DNA of 9,694 nt from Vulcanimicrobiota bacterium. GTDB taxonomy: Bacteria; Vulcanimicrobiota; Vulcanimicrobiia; Vulcanimicrobiales; Vulcanimicrobiaceae. Below, in pieces: positions 6,359-9,694 of the stretch. Location: assembly GCA_019247395.1 (NCBI GenBank), contig JAFAOZ010000238.1, positions 1 through 9,694 on the forward strand. The letters are read 5' to 3'. Under the pieces are notes generated by a model. That model made no database searches, was not told the origin of the DNA, and saw only the letters and a program-made list of their open reading frames with translations. The position numbers and the translations under genes are program-made. How positions within the stretch are numbered: position 1 is the first letter of the stretch; the number at the start of each line of letters is the position of its first letter.

Positions 6359-7321
6359 TTAACTCTTCGGCGGGCGAAGGTAGTTGTAGCGCGACCACGC
6401 ATCGCGCCAGGGCGTCGTTGCCGGAGCCGGAGCGGCCGGCATTGCGACATCGGCGTAACCTGCGTCGAAACAGACGCGGCGGTGCGCGTAGTCGACGGCC
6501 ATTGCGTGCACGGTCGGCAGATTCGTTTCGACGATCCCGTTATAACCGTCGGGCCGTTGAGGCTCCGTGCAGATCGGCATCAAGCTCGAGGACGAGCCCG
6601 GCGTATAGCGCACCGAAGCTGACGCGCCGCAGGCCAGACCCTGTCGAACCGCTGCCGGCATCGTCTCGTAGTTGGCGTTGGCCACCAGCGGACGTCGGAG
6701 CTCGGAACGGATGCCGTCCCAAAGGGCGCCGCCTCCCGCCATTCCGGAGTCGAGTACGATGTCGCTAAGCCAGGTGTCGTTAATCTCGATCGTTGCGAGC
6801 GGAACGTGCGGCGTCAGATCGACGGTGATGCAGTGCAGACGCGTAAGCTTCGACGGCGAGGGAAAGAGCGTTACCTGCCGGCGGTCGCGATCGATGAGGG
6901 TCGGAAAGTGCATGAAGAAATCGTAACCGCACAGGGCGTTGCTGCCGGTCACGTTTGGAGAAATCAAGGCGGGCAGGTCGTGCAACGCGTATGACGCGAC
7001 GCCGAAGCGTGCGATCTCGGTCTGCTTATCGACGTAGGTATGACCGTCCGGAGCGACCTCGAAGGTACCCGCGCGCGTCGCTAAATGCGCCGCCTGCGCA
7101 AGCCATGGCGAGACGATCATAGCCGAGGTTCCGGTATCCAGAACGCACGTCGCGCGCTGTCCGTCGATCGTAACCGGAATCGTGGTGCGGGTCGCGTTGG
7201 TCCCGCTCGAAATGACGACCGGGCTCGATGCCGGCGCTCGCTGCGCGGCGGCTCCAAGCGCGACGATGCCGGCCGCAAAGGAGAGGCTCAAAACGGCAAC
7301 ACGCTGCGCTCGTCTTCTCAT
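6359..7321 (-). CDS. Exported two-lobed aspartyl protease (retropepsin/pepsin-like)
   Basis: The predicted 320-residue protein starts MRRRAQRVAVLSLSFAAGIVALGAAAQ, a Sec signal peptide. The mature part has two retropepsin-like halves. The first has CVLDTGTSAMIV (catalytic DTG at 62-64) and later GYDFFMHFPTLIDRDRRQVTLF. The second has DIVLDSGMAGGGALW (DSG at 191-193) and later GYNGIVETNLPTVHAMAVDYAHRRVCF. Each half thus shows the D-T/S-G loop plus the later hydrophobic-Gly segment of aspartyl proteases. One chain carrying both aspartates could work as a pseudo-dimer, so a periplasmic or secreted peptidase is inferred. An in-frame upstream start at 7408 is rejected because it would overlap the divergent gene at 7387 and displace the signal peptide. 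No clear ribosome binding site is visible. The gene ends three bases from the convergent methyltransferase. Confidence 0.82.
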   Translation of the reverse strand: MRRRAQRVAVLSLSFAAGIVALGAAAQRAPASSPVVISSGTNATRTTIPVTIDGQRATCVLDTGTSAMIVSPWLAQAAHLATRAGTFEVAPDGHTYVDKQTEIARFGVASYALHDLPALISPNVTGSNALCGYDFFMHFPTLIDRDRRQVTLFPSPSKLTRLHCITVDLTPHVPLATIEINDTWLSDIVLDSGMAGGGALWDGIRSELRRPLVANANYETMPAAVRQGLACGASASVRYTPGSSSSLMPICTEPQRPDGYNGIVETNLPTVHAMAVDYAHRRVCFDAGYADVAMPAAPAPATTPWRDAWSRYNYLRPPKS

Positions 7322-7386
7322 CGACTCGAGCGTAGCGTAGCACACGGGGCGGGATTCGTCTGCGGCTCTCATCAAACTTTGACCAA

Positions 7387-9675
7387 GTGGGGAAGCTTCG
7401 CGTTGCATGCCTGGGCGGGGGGCCGGCCGGCCTCTATTTCGGCATCTTAATCAAGCAGCATTTCCCGCAATGGCAGGTTCGCATCCTCGAACGTAATCGG
7501 CCTTTCGACACGTTTGGCTGGGGCGTGGTCTTTTCAGATGCGACGTTGGAGAATCTGCGCGCCGCTGACGAACCGACACATCGCCGGATCACCGAATCGT
7601 TCGCGCATTGGGACGATATCGCGATCCATTTCAAGGGACGAACCTTTCGTTCGGGCGGCCACGGCTTCTGCGGCATCGCGCGTAAGCGATTGCTCGAGAT
7701 TCTGCAGCAGCGAGCTCAGGAGCTCGGCGTCGAACTTGAATTCCAGCACGACGTCGAGGACGTCGAGGCGCTTCGCCGCGAGTGCGATCTGCTTGTCGGC
7801 GCGGATGGCATCAACAGCCGCGTTCGCAACGCCTATGCCGCGGTTTTCGAGCCGCAGCTCGACCGGCGGCTCTGTCGATTCGTCTGGCTCGGGACGACAC
7901 TGCCCCTCGACGCATTCACGTTCATCTTCGAACAGACCGAGCATGGCTGGTTCACCGTGCATGCATATCGCTTCGACGCCGAGCTGAGCACCTTCATCGT
8001 CGAATGTCGGGAGGAAACGTGGCTTGCGCACGGGTTGGACTCCGCCGATACCGCCGAGACGCTGGCGTTCTGCGAGCTCCTCTTCGAGCCGTATCTGCAC
8101 GGCCACCGCCTGATGGCCAACAGCGCGCACTTACGCGGCCGCGATTGGCTCAACTTCACTCGCGTCACCAACGAGCGCTGGTTCGATAAAAACGTCGTGC
8201 TTGTGGGAGACGCCGCGCATAGCGCCCACTTTTCGGTCGGATCTGGAACGAAGCTTGCCATGGAAGACGCGATCTCGCTTGCGGAGGCGCTAGGTTCCCA
8301 TGTCACCCTGAGCCTGTCGAAGGGCGACATGGGTGCCGCACTCCAAGAGTACGAGTCCCAGCGCAAGCTTGAAGTCCTTCGCATTCAAAACGCCGCGCGA
8401 AATTCGACCGAGTGGTTTGAAAACGTCGCGCGCTATGCGATTCTGCCGCCGGAGCAGTTCGCGTACAGCCTGCTGACGCGCAGTCAGCGCATCGGGCATG
8501 AGAACCTCCGCCTGCGGGACACCGAATACGTCGATCGCGTCGAAGAGTGGTTTGCCGGTCGCATTGCGCCGCCCATGTTCGCGCCGCTGCGGTTGCGCGA
8601 GCTGGAGTTGATCAATCGCGTCGTCGTATCGCCGATGGACATGTATAGCGCCGTGGATGGAACGCCGAACGATTTTCATCTCGTCCACCTCGGGTCGCGG
8701 GCCGTTGGAGGCGCCGGTTTGATCTTTACGGAGATGACCTGCGTGACGCGCGAGGGGCGCATCTCTCCCGGGTGCACGGGCATGTATCTGCCCGAGCACG
8801 TTACGGCTTGGAAGCGCATCGTCGATTTCGTGCATCAACACTCGCGCGCCAAGATTTGCTTGCAGCTCGGCCACTCCGGGCCTAAAGGGTCGACCAAGCT
8901 GATGTGGGAGGGAATGGACGAGCCGCTGGCCGACGGAAACTGGCCCATCGTGGGGCCGTCTGCGATTCCTTATTCGCCGTTGAATCAAGTTCCATCGGAG
9001 CTGAACAAGCAGGAGATGAACGAGATACGCGAGGCGTTCGCGCGCGCGGCCGCGATGGGACTCGAGGCCGGCTTCGATATGCTCGAACTGCATTGCGCGC
9101 ACGGATATCTGCTCTCGTCCTTCATCACGCCGTTGCAAAACCGCCGGAACGACGAGTACGGCGGATCGCTGGAAAATCGCTTGCGCTATCCGCTCGAAGT
9201 CTTCCGCGCGATGCGTGCAGTCTGGCCGCAAGAACGCCCTATGTCGGTACGCATTTCGGCGACCGATTGGGTCGACGGTGGGATTTCCGGCGACGACGCC
9301 GTTGAGATCGCGCGGGCCTTCAAAGCGCAAGGCGCCGATTTAATCGACGTGTCTACCGGTCAGACGTCGACGGACGCGAAGCCCGTCTACGGGCGCATGT
9401 TCCAGACACCGTACGCCGATAAGATCCGCAACGAGGTCGGCATCGCGACGATGGCCGTCGGAAATATCACGGAGACCGATCAAGTCAACGCGATCCTCGC
9501 CGGGGGACGCGCCGATCTCGTCGCACTGGGCCGTCCGCACTTAGCCGATCCCTTCTGGACGCTGCACGCCGCCGCGCGGCTCGGTTACCACGATGCGCTC
9601 TGGCCGGTGCAGTACCTACCCGGAAAAGATCAGCTCGAGCGACTCATCGCTCGCGAACAGGCAAGTACGCCGTGA
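7387..9675 (+). CDS. Fused FAD monooxygenase / Old Yellow Enzyme: anthraniloyl-CoA or salicylyl-CoA 5-hydroxylase type
   Basis: The 762-residue cytosolic flavoprotein combines two enzymes. Residues 1-380 form a UbiH/PHBH-type FAD monooxygenase, with GGGPAG at 10-15, the DG motif GADGINSR at 138-145 and the GD motif [17 protein letters not shown] at 271-287. Residues about 393-755 form an Old Yellow Enzyme-type FMN domain, with HCAHGYLL (H569/H572 pair), [12 protein letters not shown] with Y591, and the [11 protein letters not shown] phosphate-binding end. This order and length match 2-aminobenzoyl-CoA monooxygenase/reductase of Azoarcus evansii and the bifunctional salicylyl-CoA 5-hydroxylase group. 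These hydroxylate, and in the former case also reduce, aromatic CoA thioesters. Which substrate applies cannot be decided here. The start is GTG 7387, without a clear ribosome binding site. Residues about 304-315 ([12 protein letters not shown]) are encoded by an inserted repeat. The stop overlaps the next gene's start (GTGA). Confidence 0.92.
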   Translation: MGKLRVACLGGGPAGLYFGILIKQHFPQWQVRILERNRPFDTFGWGVVFSDATLENLRAADEPTHRRITESFAHWDDIAIHFKGRTFRSGGHGFCGIARKRLLEILQQRAQELGVELEFQHDVEDVEALRRECDLLVGADGINSRVRNAYAAVFEPQLDRRLCRFVWLGTTLPLDAFTFIFEQTEHGWFTVHAYRFDAELSTFIVECREETWLAHGLDSADTAETLAFCELLFEPYLHGHRLMANSAHLRGRDWLNFTRVTNERWFDKNVVLVGDAAHSAHFSVGSGTKLAMEDAISLAEALGSHVTLSLSKGDMGAALQEYESQRKLEVLRIQNAARNSTEWFENVARYAILPPEQFAYSLLTRSQRIGHENLRLRDTEYVDRVEEWFAGRIAPPMFAPLRLRELELINRVVVSPMDMYSAVDGTPNDFHLVHLGSRAVGGAGLIFTEMTCVTREGRISPGCTGMYLPEHVTAWKRIVDFVHQHSRAKICLQLGHSGPKGSTKLMWEGMDEPLADGNWPIVGPSAIPYSPLNQVPSELNKQEMNEIREAFARAAAMGLEAGFDMLELHCAHGYLLSSFITPLQNRRNDEYGGSLENRLRYPLEVFRAMRAVWPQERPMSVRISATDWVDGGISGDDAVEIARAFKAQGADLIDVSTGQTSTDAKPVYGRMFQTPYADKIRNEVGIATMAVGNITETDQVNAILAGGRADLVALGRPHLADPFWTLHAAARLGYHDALWPVQYLPGKDQLERLIAREQASTP
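8297..8333. repeat. Small interspersed palindromic element inserted in frame in the flavoenzyme gene
   Basis: A 13-bp stem with one A-C mismatch pairs 8297-8309 with 8321-8333 around an 11-base loop. On the minus strand its core reads CCTTCGACA then GGCTCAGGGTGACA, the same arms as the intergenic element at 1238-1280 but without that copy's GC stem. It is translated without frameshift as VTLSLSKG, between the FAD domain helix [12 protein letters not shown] and the helix that begins [18 protein letters not shown] expect a short loop at this position in relatives. Confidence 0.7.
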
Positions 9676-9694
9676 ATCTTTTGGGCCGGCACGC
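9672..9694 (+). CDS. Start of a downstream gene, possibly a short-chain dehydrogenase (cut by window end)
   Basis: A GTG overlaps the TGA of the flavoenzyme gene in the form GTGA and opens a frame reading MNLLGRHA before the window ends. The N-terminus '.L.GRHA' is what many short-chain dehydrogenases/reductases show just ahead of their TGxxxGIG motif, but only eight residues are visible. Coupled translation with the flavoenzyme is suggested by the overlap. A dehydrogenase would fit a CoA-thioester aromatic degradation operon. Confidence 0.4.

Noticed and set aside
7322..7408. Upstream start for the aspartyl protease at 7408
   Set aside because: It would overlap the divergent gene starting at 7387 and put 29 residues before an otherwise clear signal peptide.
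7502..7514. CCTTTCGACACG as a third copy of the palindromic repeat
   Set aside because: It encodes the conserved RPFDTFGWG segment of the monooxygenase and lacks the second arm.
8290..9330. 346-codon minus-strand open frame
   Set aside because: It lies wholly opposite the well-supported flavoenzyme gene, is Arg/His-rich as GC-rich shadows are, and shows no recognisable domain.

Overview
The window looks like a chromosomal segment of a GC-rich, diderm-type bacterium. It opens inside the 3' end of rpoB. It also carries several exported or lipoprotein-like proteins, and a seven-repeat 'Gloeo/Verruco' (GloVer) protein of a kind I associate with Acidobacteria, Verrucomicrobia and Candidatus Eremiobacterota (WPS-2). 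Gene content and style fit an uncultured Eremiobacterota-like lineage best, but that is an impression from memory and not a placement. I see no phage, transposase, CRISPR array, plasmid function, rRNA or tRNA. No stretch longer than about 175 bases lacks a gene.

Layout. (1) 2-1231: end of the RNA polymerase beta subunit, carrying an unusually long acidic tail, followed by a small interspersed repeat and a strong hairpin terminator. rpoC does not follow. (2) 1333-1890, minus strand: a small exported beta-rich protein that converges on rpoB. (3) 2021-4604: a tight plus-strand operon with a beta-hydroxyacid dehydrogenase, a seven-bladed GloVer propeller lipoprotein overlapping it, and a DUF5069-like protein, closed by a textbook terminator. 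(4) 4723-5625: an exported protein with a helical N-terminal domain and a repetitive Pro/Glu then Gly-Tyr-Asp tail. (5) 5696-6355: a metal-dependent O-methyltransferase. (6) 6359-7321, minus strand: an exported two-lobed aspartyl protease. (7) 7387-9675: a large flavoprotein fusing an FAD monooxygenase to an Old Yellow Enzyme domain (anthraniloyl-CoA/salicylyl-CoA hydroxylase type). Its stop overlaps the start of a further gene, probably a short-chain dehydrogenase, cut by the window edge.

How the genes relate: the segment is mostly a patchwork of unrelated short units. The two genuine cotranscription signals are the three-gene operon at 2021-4549 and the GTGA overlap at 9672-9675. The latter, with the fused flavoenzyme, suggests the beginning of an aerobic CoA-thioester aromatic degradation cluster continuing to the right.

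The observation most worth following up is a small palindromic repeat family present twice: once in the rpoB 3' region, and once inserted in frame within the FAD monooxygenase domain, where it is translated as a short extra loop. I found no convincing multi-gene system of an unknown type.
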